From: Veillonella sp. CHU740
GTDB lineage: Bacteria; Bacillota; Negativicutes; Veillonellales; Veillonellaceae
Assembly (NCBI RefSeq): GCF_003992055.1
Contig: NZ_RQVD01000007.1
Span: forward strand, 36,739 to 100,738
Reading direction: 5' to 3'
Length of the DNA stretch: 64,000 nucleotides
Part shown: one piece after another, positions 1-10,704 of the stretch
How the letters are laid out: every line of letters starts with the position of its first letter
How positions within the stretch are numbered: the first letter of the stretch is position 1
Made by a program: the position numbers and the translations under genes
The notes under the pieces: generated by a model
What the model saw: only the letters and a program-made list of their open reading frames with translations
Database searches by the model: none
Told to the model about the DNA's origin: nothing

Positions 1-3000
1 CAGTGCCATCAGTAGATGTAACAGTTGTTACAGTATCATTATCTACGCCTTTTTGAGCGCCGATTGTAATGACACCATTTTCTTGCTTAACAGTAACACC
101 ATCTTCACCTTTCAAGACGATACGTTTGTTTTCACCTTCTGTGCCAGTTGCTTGTGGTTCTACTTTATTTGTAACAGTACCATTGCTAACTGCTAAATCC
201 CATTGATTTGCTTTTACAGTATCTAATGCTTCTTTGGATGCCACATCGTTAATAGTAATCGTTTCAGGAGTACTATCAGCTTGTTTAGTATTTTTAACTT
301 TTAAAGAAATGGTTCCATTATCTACTTTATACGCACCATTGCTACCTTCTACTGGATTTGCAATTAAACGATAATCTGTTGTAGACGCTGCATCAGCAAT
401 GTCTTTTACCGCTTTTAATTGTTCTTCCGTAGCTGCACGATTAGCCTTAGCAAAATCTGCGGCAGTTAGAGTTGTATTTTGTAAGCCAGTAATTTGACCT
501 TGTTTACCATCAATAGATACTGCTTTATCACCATCTACTTTCACAACGCCATCACCAGCAAAGCTTACTTTGCCAGTGCCATCTGTGTTAGTGATAGATG
601 TAATCTTAGTAAGATCACCTGTTACATTTACTTCGTATGGTTTAGCGTCTGTACCTTCACCTTTAACAGTTGTATTTGTCCCAGCAGATAATTTTGTTTT
701 ATCTACAGATATTTTGTAAATCGTTTTACCAGCTGTTGTTGTATCTTTATCTACAGTAACATTATCTGCACCATCTGCAGCTTTTACTTCTACTGCATCT
801 TTAGCGATATTAGCCACGGCTTTTTTAGATACAGCTACGCCATATTTTGTATTCGCTGCGTCTTGATCACCAGTCACTAGGCTTACTTCTGCAATATTTT
901 CATCAGTTGTGTCAGTTAATGTTGCTTTCACAACAGATTCTACTTGTTTATCTGCAGAAATAGTATATGTTTTCTTACCAGTCTTTTTATCTACAGTAGG
1001 TTCTCCTACTGTAATACGGTCGCCTGCTGCAATTTCTGTACCTAAAGCAGTGATGTTTTTCTTGCCAGCATCTGTGATGTTGGACAAGTCATTTTTAGCT
1101 ACACCAGAGATGACTGCTTTCGTATCAGCTACAGCGTTTCCATCCCCATTTACGTAAGTTAATGTTACATCACCATTTTCATCTACAGCATATTTTTCTG
1201 CATCTGTTGTTGGTTTGATGTGAAGTTCTTTGCCTGCTACTGCATTCAATTGGCTCACGTTAACAGCATCTGTTTCTGCTTCACCATTTGCCACACCAGT
1301 AACTTTTGCACCACCAACGGAGATTGTGCCAGGTTTTGTTCCTTCTGGTGCATTGATAGTCAATGTTGTACCACCATTGGAAATTGTTAATGGACTTGTA
1401 CCTTTACCTGCAATGGAATTGATGCCTGTTAAAGATTCTGCTAAACCAATTTCTAATTCTCCATTAGTATTTTTAGTACGAATATTATTGGCTGCTGTAT
1501 TACCAGCAACAGTTCCTTCACCTTTAACTTCTAACGTTTGGCCTAACTCTTTGCTAATTACATCCCCTGTATTACCTTGGAATTTCATTCCTTTTGTAGT
1601 AGCATCCTCTACTGCTTTAGCAATACTTGCATCGGATGTTTTCTTAAGGTCAGAAACGTTAACCGCTGCATTTGGTGTATCCGCATTAGCTTTATTTAAT
1701 TTTTCTAAATACGTTGCATCTGGCTTTTCTTGACCTGCATCAGTAGTTACTTTTGCTCCGTCAATGGCAGAACCTACGTTGTCTACACGTTGAGGTGCTG
1801 CTGTATTTACTTTCGTATGAACAGTGCCTTCATACTTAGTGCCATCTGCATTTTTGAAAGTGCCATCAGGTTGTTTAAACACTTGTTTGCCTTTGTCATC
1901 TACAAAGATTAAAGCTTGTGCTTCTCCCAATTTTTGAGCATTAACTTTTACATCATATGCATGTGTATTTCCATCTACATTATCAACAGTGACAGTACCA
2001 TCAGTAGATGTAACAGTTGTTACAGTATCATTATCTACGCCTTTTTGAGCCCCGATTTTGATGACACCATTTTCTTGCTTAACAGTAACACCATCTTCAC
2101 CTTTTAAGACGATACGTTTGTTTTCGCCTTCTGTGCCAGTTGCTTGTGGTTCTACTTTATCTGTAGATGTCCCGTTGCTAACCGCCAAGTCCCACAACGC
2201 AGTTTTATCTGCTTTGTTGTTCACTTCATCGTTAACTGTTTTCAACTGATCTTCTGTAGCTGCACGACCAGATACAGCTGTTGGATTTTTTACATTCCAG
2301 TCAGTATTTTGTAAGCCAGTTACATAGCCTTGTTTACCATCGATAGATACTGGATGATCGCCATCTACTTTGACAATACCATCACTAGCAAAGCTTACTT
2401 TGCCAGCACCTGCGGTATTTGTTATGGATGTAATGTCAGTTAGATTACCTTTAACGTCCACTGCATATGTTTTAGCTGTGCCATCTGTACCTTCTTGTAC
2501 AGTAGTATTCTTACCATCGATGACTTTTACCGCTTTTTTAGCTTCATTTTGGATGATAGTTTTACCACCATCCGTAATGTTGGTCAAGTCATTTTTCGCC
2601 ACACCTTTGATCATTGCTTTACGGTCTGCAATAGCCTTGCCATTGCCATCTACGTATGTTAATTCAACCTTACCTTCAGTGCCAGTTACTTCATACTCTT
2701 TATTTTCAATAGAAATATCTTTACCTTTAGCAATATTTTCTACTGCTTTTTTAGATACACTTACACCATATTTTGTGTTAGCTGCATCTTGATCACCAGT
2801 CACTGGGCTTACTTCAGCAATATTTTCATCAGTAGTATCTGCTAACGTTGCTTTTACAACAGATTCCACTTGTTTATCTGCTGTAATAGTATACGTTTTC
2901 TTACCAGTAGTAGCATCTACAGTAGGGTTTCCTATTGTAACACGGTCGCCTGCTGTAATTTCTGTTCCTAGAGCAGTGATATTTTTCTTACCACCATTTG

Positions 3001-5870
3001 TGATGTTGGACAAGTCTTCTTTTGCCAATCCTGTAGCGCTCACTTTTACAGAACCATTGCCAGCTTTAGTAATAGCAATATTATCACCATTCACAAGGTT
3101 AACTTGTTTATTATCTGGATCTACCACTGTGCCATTCGCCGCTAATTTCCATTCATCAGCTTTTTTCGCCAATCCAGCATCATTGAAAGTAAGTGTTACA
3201 TCACTTCCTTTAGCAGTAGTCGTAATATAGTTAGTATCACCTTTGATATTGAATTTTACATCATTAGCTAACGTTTGTTTATCAGTAGCAGAGTTATTAT
3301 CCCCACCTAAAGTGATACTACGGCCTACCAATGCGTCTAAAGCAGTTTTAGATGCGATATCTTTTAACTTAACAGTATTAGTAGCGTTTGTTATCTCGTC
3401 TTTTACAGTTAAATCAATTTCACCTGCATTACTTACAGTATATGCGCCACCACTATTTGCCTCTGGATTTGCAATCAATCGATAATCTGTGCTAGATTTT
3501 TTATTCAACTCAGTAGTTAGTGTTTTCAACTGATCTTCTGTAGCAGCACGGCCACTTACGTATACAGGATTTGTTACATCCCAAGTTGTATTTTGCAATC
3601 CAGTCACATGACCTGTACTGCCGTCAATGGTAACAGGTTTTCCGCCATCGCCAACAACAACTTTACCTAATTTACCATCGATGCTAACAGGTTTGTCACC
3701 TGTCGCTGCACCACTTGTGAAAGTAGTGACACCATCTGCACCGAAGGCTACTTTACCATTTCCAGCTTCATTAGTGATAGATTTGATATTACCCAAGTCA
3801 CGTTTCAATTTGATGTTAACAGTGGTATTACCATTATCTTGTTGTACCGTCGTTAATACGTTGCTTCCATCAAAGTTAGTAGCATCCGTTTCTGTAGCGC
3901 CACCTTTGATTGCCACAGTACTACCTAATTTATTTGTAACAGGGTTAGCACCGCCAGCGGCTTCAGAGATATTAGCTCCGTATTTCATACCCGCATCTAC
4001 TACAGATTTAAGGTCACTTACATTGACCGCAGCGTTAGGGTTATTAGTCGGTTTTGCAGCCGCTTCCAAACGCTCTAAGAATGTTGGGGATAGATTATCT
4101 GGTCCCACTCCTTGCGTTTGAATCGCAGATTTTACATTATTAAGTACCGTTGGTGATGTAGTGCTATCTCCATTCGCATTCACTAGACGAGATTGTACAT
4201 TATTAGCTAGTACAGCACGTTCACCTGCCACAGGTTCTTTCGATTTATAGAATTTGCCATCGGCACGTTTGTACAAACGATTACCTTGTGCATCGGTGTA
4301 CACAACAATACCATTTTGGCTTTCCCCTTCAATAGTAATCGTATTGCCATCTGCAGTAACCGTAACATTACCTTTACCTTTCAAGTTGATGCGCTTATTG
4401 TCACCTTCCACGGCTTGAGGTGTTACTTTTGTTGACGTGCCATCAGTCGCTACAACGCCTAAATCCCATAATGCAGTTTTATCAGCTTTATCAACAACGG
4501 CATCGCTAACATGCTTTAATTGGTCTTCTGTGGCTGCACGGCCAGATACTGGTGTTGTCGTACCCACAGTCCAATCTTTATTTTGTAAACCAGTAATATG
4601 TCCTTCACTGCCGTCAATGGTAACAGGTTTTCCATTATTACCAACAATAACTTTACCTTCTTTGCCATTGATCGTTACCGTCTTATCTCCAGCAGTTCCG
4701 CTACTGAAAGTACTTACTCCATTCGCACCGAAGGCTACTTTGCCATTACCTGCAGCATTTGTGACGGAAGTAATCTGAGTAAGATCGCCAGCTACATTAA
4801 CTGTATATGGATCAGTTTCTGTACCCGTACCACCTACCGTTGTATTCGTACCGGCTGCTAATTTTGTTTTATCTACAGATACTTTGTAAATCGTTTTACC
4901 AGCTGTTGTTGTGTCTGCTGTTACATGAACATTATCTGAGCCATCAGCAGGTTTTACATCCACTGCACCTCGAGCGATTTCGGCTACTTTTTTCTTAGAT
5001 ACGCCTACACCATAACGAGCATTGGCGTCTTTATCATTTCCAGTAACCATGGAAACAGTAGCAATGTTTTCATCACCAGATTCTGCTGCTGCTGTGGTAA
5101 CAGATTCTACTTGATCTGCAGCAGCTATGGCATAGGATTTTTGACCTGTTTTGTCATCTGTGGTTGTAGTTACCGTAATATTTTTACCAGCAGTAACTGT
5201 TGTGCCTAGACCAGTGATAACTTTTTTACCTGCATCTGTAATGTTAGATAAGTCGTTTTTCGCTACACCTTTGATAGTCGCTGTTGTATTAGGTACAACG
5301 CTTCCATTACCATCGGAATAGGATAAAGTAACATCACCATTTGCTTTAGGAGTATACTCCATTGGCGTAATATGTAGTTCTTTATTTTTTAAATCAGCTA
5401 CAGTACTATTTAAATCTTTTACGTTCACCGCGGCCGTAGGGTTATTCGTAGCTGCTACACTTAAACGATCTGTAAACGTTGGAGCTGTATTACCAGTGAC
5501 GCCTTGTTTTTCGATGACAGACTTAACATTATTGAATACAGTCGCGTCTGTTGTTGCTGTTTTACCCGCTCCAGGGGCTGTGTTTACTAACCGGGCTTGA
5601 ACATCTGCTACCGGTTTTGAACCAGCCGGTGGATTTTCCGTTGTATAGTACTTTCCATCTGTATGTTTATACACACGATTGCCTGCTGCATCTGTGTACA
5701 CTACTGGCATAGAATCTAAAATTTTGCTACCACTAATCGTTACTGTGCTACCACTAGCCGTCACAGAAATACCGCCATCTCCTACTAGGTCTATACGTTT
5801 ATTCGTATCAGTACTTGGCGCCACTCGGTTGATATTACCATCAGCGCCCTTAGCTCCTAAATTCCATGTA
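1..5870 (-). repeat. repeated stalk modules inside the giant adhesin gene
   Basis: The stalk-coding DNA is internally repetitive. Bases 1-167 recur at 1993-2159 with only a few mismatches; more diverged relatives lie near 4270-4480 and 5690-5870. These encode a module with a Trp-containing strand followed by GENKRI(V/N)LKG-like text. A second block (480-700) recurs near 2311-2530, 3597-3800 and 4584-4800. A third (830-1100) recurs near 2760-3020 and 5000-5230. The visible stalk is therefore about four diverged copies of a large module, consistent with growth by duplication. Boundaries are by eye. Confidence 0.75.
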
Positions 5871-8800
5871 ATCGCATCTAATTGAGATTTATTCACTGCA
5901 TCATTAGGATTTACCCCTGCTTGAAGGTTCGTGATTGGCTTATCATTCATATTAATGCCATTGTAGGACATAGATGGACCTGCTTCTGTTGTAGCCGTAT
6001 CACCATTATATTTGTACGTATTGAAACTACGCGATTGTAAATCGGATTTCATGCCGATATATACTTTATTCCCAGCCGCAAAGGTTCCAATATTTTTGGT
6101 TTCCATACGATCTGCACCGGAACCCCATTTTTCATTGGCCTTACTACCTGTCACTTCCACTTGCGGTGCCGCTTTGGTAGGTGTTACTACACCATCATTA
6201 TCGCCTTTGAAAGTTGTTGTAAACACACTGTTTAGTGTATTTTTTGCAGACTGCGTCAAATCCATAGTGATTGTATTATTATTCGCAGTGGATGTTAAGT
6301 ATGTACCATCACCTTGTACAGTTAACGTTTGGTCATGTAAACGCACATCAGCACCCGATGCATCCGTTGAGTTACCAGCAATTTTTAAATTCATTGCTTT
6401 CAATTGCGCTACGTTCACTGCATCTGTATCCTGAGTACCAGCAGATAAATTAGTAATTTGACGTAACTTGTCAGCTGCACCAACAGATACTGAGCCTAAA
6501 CCAGATTTGGAGGCTGTAGCACCAGACACAGCATTTGCATAATTATTTCTACGGCTAGTAGCTGGATCCCAACCATTTACACCTGCAGCAATACCTGCTA
6601 CAGATTCAGAACCAAGTGCTACAGAGCCTGCTACGGATGCACTCGCGCCATAGCCTAATGCAAGACCATTCACGGCAGATACAGTGGCACCTTTACCAAA
6701 GGAAGCACCACCTGTTGCACTTTTTTGAACTGTAGCATCTGCACCGACTGCTGTAGAATGTTGAGCATAGGCTTGTGCATATCCGCCAAGAGCTGTTGCA
6801 TTTTGATGTTTTGCCTTAGCGCCTTGACCAATAGCCACGGCTTGCCAGTTATTAGAGCCATCTAATTCAGTGCTAGCTTGATAACCGATAGCAATACTAT
6901 TTCCGCCTTGAGCCTTCGCCTCTCTACCTAAGGCAACGCTGTTGGAGCTTGAAACCTGAGCACTTCTACCAATGGCAACACCGCTGTCAGCTGTTGCTTT
7001 AGCCTCTGTACCGATAGCAATGACTTCTTTTTCTAAGGCTTTTGCATAACGACCCATAGCAATACTATTGGTACCAGCACGTTTATTCTCAGCTACTTCT
7101 ACCAGAGCATTAGAACCAATAGCAATTGAGTTTTCCCCATTAGTTTTTGCCACAGAACCAATAGATACACCATCGCCACCTTTTGTAACCGAATTATAAC
7201 CAATAGCAATATCTTGATCACGTCTTGCTTCTGCAGATTCACCAATCGCAACAGTACGAGTTCCTGTCCAGTTGCCATCTGCTACATCTTTATCTTTATC
7301 ATCAATAGCTAAACCAGTTTTGGCAGCTTTACCAATCGCAATACCACTTGTTCCATTAGCAAATGCAGTACGACCAAAAGCAATCGACTCAGTTTTTCTA
7401 GCATCCGAGTTACCGCCTATCGCTAATGCACCCTCTGCTCTTGCATTAGATAATGCACCTACTGACATAGCATCTTTGCCAACAGCCTCAGCACTTAGTC
7501 CCAGAGCCATAGAGTTCTGTCCACGAGCTTTTGCAACTGAACCTATTGCAATAGATTGCAGCCCACCAGCATATACAGTCGTACCTAGACCGATAGAGTA
7601 TTGACCATATGCACCAGATCCTGTACCGATAGCAATTGCTGATTGTGCACTCCTGTCAGCTTTAGCATATTTGCCTAAAGCCATATTATTAGAACCTAAA
7701 GCTTGATCATTAAGATAGTTTGAGTTACGAGCTTCTAATGCATTTCCTGACGCATCCCAACCTATCGTTGAAGTTGTTCGTTCATCCGCTTTTTCTGCAT
7801 TATTGACAGACAAGAAATGAGGATCTGTTTCACGCCATGCACGTAATTGCGCTACTGTTACTGCGTCTGTATCTAAGGCACCTGGTGCTACGTTTGTGAT
7901 ACGACGTAATGCACGAATTTTTTTATCAACCCCATTATCATCTTGAATTGTAACTTCTCCACCACCTACAGACACTACACCTAAATTTAATTTATCTAGT
8001 TTTTGAAGTTGTTTACCCATCTCTGTGCCACGTGGCAAGAATGATGGTACATTAGCGCCTTCTTGTTCTTCAGATATAGGTTGTCCATTAGCACCATATT
8101 CATAAATTGTTGTAGGATCTGTGTAGTTTGCATATGGATTGGCGCCCTCTTTTAATTTAGGAGCCATACCTCGATAGTAATCCGTGGATCCTGTACCTAA
8201 TACAATGGAATTTTTTCGGTTAGCAGAAGCATCCTTACCGATAACAATACTTTGATCGTTATTAGCCTTTGCTTTATTACCAATAGCAATGGTATCTGTT
8301 GCATCGGCTTTAGCACTTGTACCTAATGCCAAGCTATCAGCACCTACCACACTAGATGCATTACCGATGGAAATAGATCGCTTACCGCCTGTACTTACGT
8401 TAGCATTATCACCGATAACAATAGAGCTAGCTGCATAGGTTGAACTACTATTACCGATAGCAATACTTTTATCAGCTAACCCATTAACCGCTGCATTTGC
8501 ACCTAATGTGACACTATTCTTTGCTAAAGCTTGCGCTGATTTACCAATCGCTATGGACTCTTTACTGTCATCAGCCACATTCGCTTGTGAACCTAAAGCA
8601 ACACTATCTACAGCATTTTTCCCAACAGTGGTCGCAAAACCCATGGATAATGAGTTCACTGAACCTGTTCCAATTTTTGTAGATTTACCGACAGCCGTAC
8701 CATTTTCTGCTAATACAGATGAGTGATAACCAATGCCTACAGAGTTATCTCCTAATACCTCTGCTCTATTACCGATAGCAACGTCACCAGTACCAAAAGT

Positions 8801-10135
8801 AGACGATTGTACACCCATCGCAATGGATTGCGCATCATGTGCTTGCGCACCGACACCTACCGCAATGGATTGGTTCGCATTTTTAGCAACTTGTGCTGCC
8901 GCACCTAAGGCGATACTACCATCTGCTTTAGCCACCGTTGCCACACCTTGGGCAATACTGCCATCGCCTTCGGCTACAGTTAAGTTACCAATGGCTAAGG
9001 AGTTACTACCTTTTGTCGTCACTACTGTATTGACAGTGGACTTAACTTTATCATTCAGTTCCGTGTTATTATTAAAGTTATCATTTAAGAACTTACCAAT
9101 ACCACCAGTGCCTGCTGAATCCAAGGCAGTTTTCAACTTTGTATTATCTGTGTCATTAATTAAGTCTATATAATCTTGCTGACCTTCTAACGCTGTTTTA
9201 GCCTCTGTATATTTTTGATGAGCAAGGTTATAGGCATCTTCTAATTCCTTGATTTTAGTAGCCGGTGTCGCCGGATTGATACGCGCTGATTTCAACGCCA
9301 CCTCTGCCGCTTTATCATTCACTTCTGCAAGTTTAAATAGTCCCAATTTATCCATTGTATCTGCAGATAAACGAGAGGAGTTTGTAGCAATAGCTGATGC
9401 TAATGCCTCGGAACCCGCAGTACTAGCATTGGCAAATGTATTGTAACCAAGTGCTAAGGACGCCGTACTACCTGCGTTTGTATTGTAACCAACTGCATTG
9501 GAACCATGTCCTAAAGCAGCAGAATTACTGCCTAAGGCTAGGGAATAATTAGATTTAGAGCGTGCATCGTGGCCTACCGCTACAGATTCATGGGCTAAGG
9601 CTTTTGATGTTAAACCGATAGCCAATGCATCAGATCCTTCAGCTTGTGCTCGTTCTCCTAAGGCTAATGTACCAACACCATCTGCATGTGCATTACCACC
9701 TAAGGCAATGGCCCCTGCACCTCTTAAAAATACATCTTCACCACCAGCAATATTACTACCTTGATATGTCACATATCCTTGGTTAACCGTTAGTCCTGTT
9801 CCTGTTTGAGTACTGGCAGTAGCCAATGGACCATGGTATAGCAGGGCATATAAATCTTTAAATGTAATATTGGAATCCTTCACTTTAGAGTTAAGAATAC
9901 TTTGATTCTTTTCCGCGCTTGTAGTACCACTATAACTACCAAGCACCCCCATATTCTGAAATGCCTGCCACAATAAATGGGTAGGCACAACCGCATGTAC
10001 CGTACTAGGCACGCTAACCCCAATGCCCCCTGTAATCAAGAAAGCGATAACAGCCCCTTTGGTATACTGGCCTTTGTCTTTTAATGCTCGTTTTAGAAAG
10101 CGTTCACATTCTAAAAATATTTGGCTCGATTTCAT
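1..10135 (-). CDS. giant trimeric autotransporter adhesin (YadA/Hia type), 3' end outside window
   Basis: Surface adhesin of the trimeric autotransporter (type Vc) class. The frame is read leftward from ATG at 10133-10135, preceded by GGAGG at 5-base spacing, and was checked in the same register near 9739, 6481, 2872 and 178; about 3378 codons are visible and the membrane anchor lies beyond the edge. Order: N-terminal basic segment and hydrophobic stretch (about residues 25-47, ending VPSTVHA); YadA-like head repeats of the SxAIGxxAxA type (about 130-240, 370-650, 800-1205); neck motifs DTDAVTVAQL (near 760) and DTDAVNVAQL (near 1240); then a long stalk of repeated modules. The N-terminus differs from the ESPR signal of the second adhesin (61704-63638) and resembles the autotransporter N-terminal segment of fusobacterial and Veillonella adhesins. 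Class is sure; binding target unknown. Confidence 0.93.
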   Translation of the reverse strand, partial: MKSSQIFLECERFLKRALKDKGQYTKGAVIAFLITGGIGVSVPSTVHAVVPTHLLWQAFQNMGVLGSYSGTTSAEKNQSILNSKVKDSNITFKDLYALLYHGPLATASTQTGTGLTVNQGYVTYQGSNIAGGEDVFLRGAGAIALGGNAHADGVGTLALGERAQAEGSDALAIGLTSKALAHESVAVGHDARSKSNYSLALGSNSAALGHGSNAVGYNTNAGSTASLALGYNTFANASTAGSEALASAIATNSSRLSADTMDKLGLFKLAEVNDKAAEVALKSARINPATPATKIKELEDAYNLAHQKYTEAKTALEGQQDYIDLINDTDNTKLKTALDSAGTGGIGKFLNDNFNNNTELNDKVKSTVNTVVTTKGSNSLAIGNLTVAEGDGSIAQGVATVAKADGSIALGAAAQVAKNANQSIAVGVGAQAHDAQSIAMGVQSSTFGTGDVAIGNRAEVLGDNSVGIGYHSSVLAENGTAVGKSTKIGTGSVNSLSMGFATTVGKNAVDSVALGSQANVADDSKESIAIGKSAQALAKNSVTLGANAAVNGLADKSIAIGNSSSTYAASSIVIGDNANVSTGGKRSISIGNASSVVGADSLALGTSAKADATDTIAIGNKAKANNDQSIVIGKDASANRKNSIVLGTGSTDYYRGMAPKLKEGANPYANYTDPTTIYEYGANGQPISEEQEGANVPSFLPRGTEMGKQLQKLDKLNLGVVSVGGGEVTIQDDNGVDKKIRALRRITNVAPGALDTDAVTVAQLRAWRETDPHFLSVNNAEKADERTTSTIGWDASGNALEARNSNYLNDQALGSNNMALGKYAKADRSAQSAIAIGTGSGAYGQYSIGLGTTVYAGGLQSIAIGSVAKARGQNSMALGLSAEAVGKDAMSVGALSNARAEGALAIGGNSDARKTESIAFGRTAFANGTSGIAIGKAAKTGLAIDDKDKDVADGNWTGTRTVAIGESAEARRDQDIAIGYNSVTKGGDGVSIGSVAKTNGENSIAIGSNALVEVAENKRAGTNSIAMGRYAKALEKEVIAIGTEAKATADSGVAIGRSAQVSSSNSVALGREAKAQGGNSIAIGYQASTELDGSNNWQAVAIGQGAKAKHQNATALGGYAQAYAQHSTAVGADATVQKSATGGASFGKGATVSAVNGLALGYGASASVAGSVALGSESVAGIAAGVNGWDPATSRRNNYANAVSGATASKSGLGSVSVGAADKLRQITNLSAGTQDTDAVNVAQLKAMNLKIAGNSTDASGADVRLHDQTLTVQGDGTYLTSTANNNTITMDLTQSAKNTLNSVFTTTFKGDNDGVVTPTKAAPQVEVTGSKANEKWGSGADRMETKNIGTFAAGNKVYIGMKSDLQSRSFNTYKYNGDTATTEAGPSMSYNGINMNDKPITNLQAGVNPNDAVNKSQLDAITWNLGAKGADGNINRVAPSTDTNKRIDLVGDGGISVTASGSTVTISGSKILDSMPVVYTDAAGNRVYKHTDGKYYTTENPPAGSKPVADVQARLVNTAPGAGKTATTDATVFNNVKSVIEKQGVTGNTAPTFTDRLSVAATNNPTAAVNVKDLNSTVADLKNKELHITPMEYTPKANGDVTLSYSDGNGSVVPNTTATIKGVAKNDLSNITDAGKKVITGLGTTVTAGKNITVTTTTDDKTGQKSYAIAAADQVESVTTAAAESGDENIATVSMVTGNDKDANARYGVGVSKKKVAEIARGAVDVKPADGSDNVHVTADTTTAGKTIYKVSVDKTKLAAGTNTTVGGTGTETDPYTVNVAGDLTQITSVTNAAGNGKVAFGANGVSTFSSGTAGDKTVTINGKEGKVIVGNNGKPVTIDGSEGHITGLQNKDWTVGTTTPVSGRAATEDQLKHVSDAVVDKADKTALWDLGVVATDGTSTKVTPQAVEGDNKRINLKGKGNVTVTADGNTITIEGESQNGIVVYTDAQGNRLYKRADGKFYKSKEPVAGERAVLANNVQSRLVNANGDSTTSPTVLNNVKSAIQTQGVGPDNLSPTFLERLEAAAKPTNNPNAAVNVSDLKSVVDAGMKYGANISEAAGGANPVTNKLGSTVAIKGGATETDATNFDGSNVLTTVQQDNGNTTVNIKLKRDLGNIKSITNEAGNGKVAFGADGVTTFTSGAATGDKPVSIDGKLGKVVVGDGGKPVTIDGSTGHVTGLQNTTWDVTNPVYVSGRAATEDQLKTLTTELNKKSSTDYRLIANPEANSGGAYTVSNAGEIDLTVKDEITNATNTVKLKDIASKTALDALVGRSITLGGDNNSATDKQTLANDVKFNIKGDTNYITTTAKGSDVTLTFNDAGLAKKADEWKLAANGTVVDPDNKQVNLVNGDNIAITKAGNGSVKVSATGLAKEDLSNITNGGKKNITALGTEITAGDRVTIGNPTVDATTGKKTYTITADKQVESVVKATLADTTDENIAEVSPVTGDQDAANTKYGVSVSKKAVENIAKGKDISIENKEYEVTGTEGKVELTYVDGNGKAIADRKAMIKGVAKNDLTNITDGGKTIIQNEAKKAVKVIDGKNTTVQEGTDGTAKTYAVDVKGNLTDITSITNTAGAGKVSFASDGIVKVDGDHPVSIDGKQGYVTGLQNTDWNVKNPTAVSGRAATEDQLKTVNDEVNNKADKTALWDLAVSNGTSTDKVEPQATGTEGENKRIVLKGEDGVTVKQENGVIKIGAQKGVDNDTVTTVTSTDGTVTVDNVDGNTHAYDVKVNAQKLGEAQALIFVDDKGKQVFKQPDGTFKNADGTKYEGTVHTKVNTAAPQRVDNVGSAIDGAKVTTDAGQEKPDATYLEKLNKANADTPNAAVNVSDLKKTSDASIAKAVEDATTKGMKFQGNTGDVISKELGQTLEVKGEGTVAGNTAANNIRTKNTNGELEIGLAESLTGINSIAGKGTSPLTISNGGTTLTINAPEGTKPGTISVGGAKVTGVANGEAETDAVNVSQLNAVAGKELHIKPTTDAEKYAVDENGDVTLTYVNGDGNAVADTKAVISGVAKNDLSNITDAGKKNITALGTEIAAGDRITVGEPTVDKKTGKKTYTISADKQVESVVKATLTDTTDENIAEVSLVTGDQDAANTKYGVAVSKKAVANIAKDAVEVKAADGADNVTVDKDTTTAGKTIYKISVDKTKLSAGTNTTVKGEGTDAKPYEVNVTGDLTKITSITNTDGTGKVSFAGDGVVKVDGDKAVSIDGKQGQITGLQNTTLTAADFAKANRAATEEQLKAVKDIADAASTTDYRLIANPVEGSNGAYKVDNGTISLKVKNTKQADSTPETITINDVASKEALDTVKANQWDLAVSNGTVTNKVEPQATGTEGENKRIVLKGEDGVTVKQENGVITIGAQKGVDNDTVTTVTSTDGT

Positions 10136-10382
10136 ACAACCTCCACATACATAACTATCCTTCAACTCTAACACTTGTGTTCACAATTTTGTAAACTCCC
10201 ACGATTAGAGAATCGTATCCTTTGTTTCATCCTATGCTAGTCATTACGAATCATAGATATACGATACACAACTTTGTCGTTACACTCGCCCGACAATCAT
10301 TTGCCATTTATAAGCAAATACATCATCATGCGTTCACGCAACGTAGCATAGTCTAGTAAAAAAATTTTAATCATTAGTTTTT

Positions 10383-10388
10383 ATTATA
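10383..10388 (-). promoter_or_regulatory. candidate -10 box of the giant adhesin gene
   Basis: On the minus strand this reads TATAAT within GTGTATAATAAA, in the AT-rich stretch upstream of the adhesin. No good -35 hexamer lies at 16-18 bases, so this is tentative. It would give a leader of about 240 bases. Confidence 0.3.
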
Positions 10389-10482
10389 CACTAAAACACT
10401 AGAGTTTTATAGAGTTTTTCCATAACAAAATCGCATAAAACTTCAAATTGTTGAATTATAATTCCGCTATTTGTACACTTTT

Positions 10483-10528
10483 ATGAAGAGAAGATGAAGA
10501 AATATAAAACTCTTCATCTTCTCTTCAT
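10483..10528. repeat. 18-bp perfect inverted repeat in the adhesin upstream region
   Basis: Arms 10483-10500 (ATGAAGAGAAGATGAAGA) and 10511-10528 are exact reverse complements around a 10-base AT-rich loop. No strong T-run follows on either strand, so it is not a typical terminator. It lies upstream of the adhesin's candidate -10 box and could be an operator or a structured element. Confidence 0.6.
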
Positions 10529-10636
10529 GTTACTTCGTTTTACCCCCCCTATTTATTAATAAAACTTATGATAATTATAAGAAAAACAGTTGAATACGTT
10601 GACAATTACAACCACTTTTACAATCACATTGATAAT

Positions 10637-10680
10637 AAAAAAATTCACCCAACCAGACCTCATATCTGTATTGGGTGAAC
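10637..10680 (-). terminator. intrinsic terminator after the 10705-12150 gene
   Basis: On the minus strand GTTCACCCAA pairs with TTGGGTGAAT around an 18-base loop and is followed by a run of seven T. It lies about 25 bases past the stop of the upstream gene. Confidence 0.8.
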
Positions 10681-10704
10681 CTGTTTTACTGTATCATTTT
10701 GTCA

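Larger units (their letters stand above)
10136..10704. other. 569-bp intergenic region upstream of the giant adhesin
   Basis: No gene is seen. It holds the adhesin ribosome-binding site, a candidate -10 box, an 18-bp inverted repeat and the terminator of the 10705-12150 gene, which are listed separately. The rest is AT-rich. Confidence 0.7.

Noticed and set aside
909..9446. Plus-strand open frames across the first 9.4 kb
   Set aside because: They are the antisense of the repetitive adhesin gene; no ribosome-binding sites or known domains, and the minus frame is continuous.
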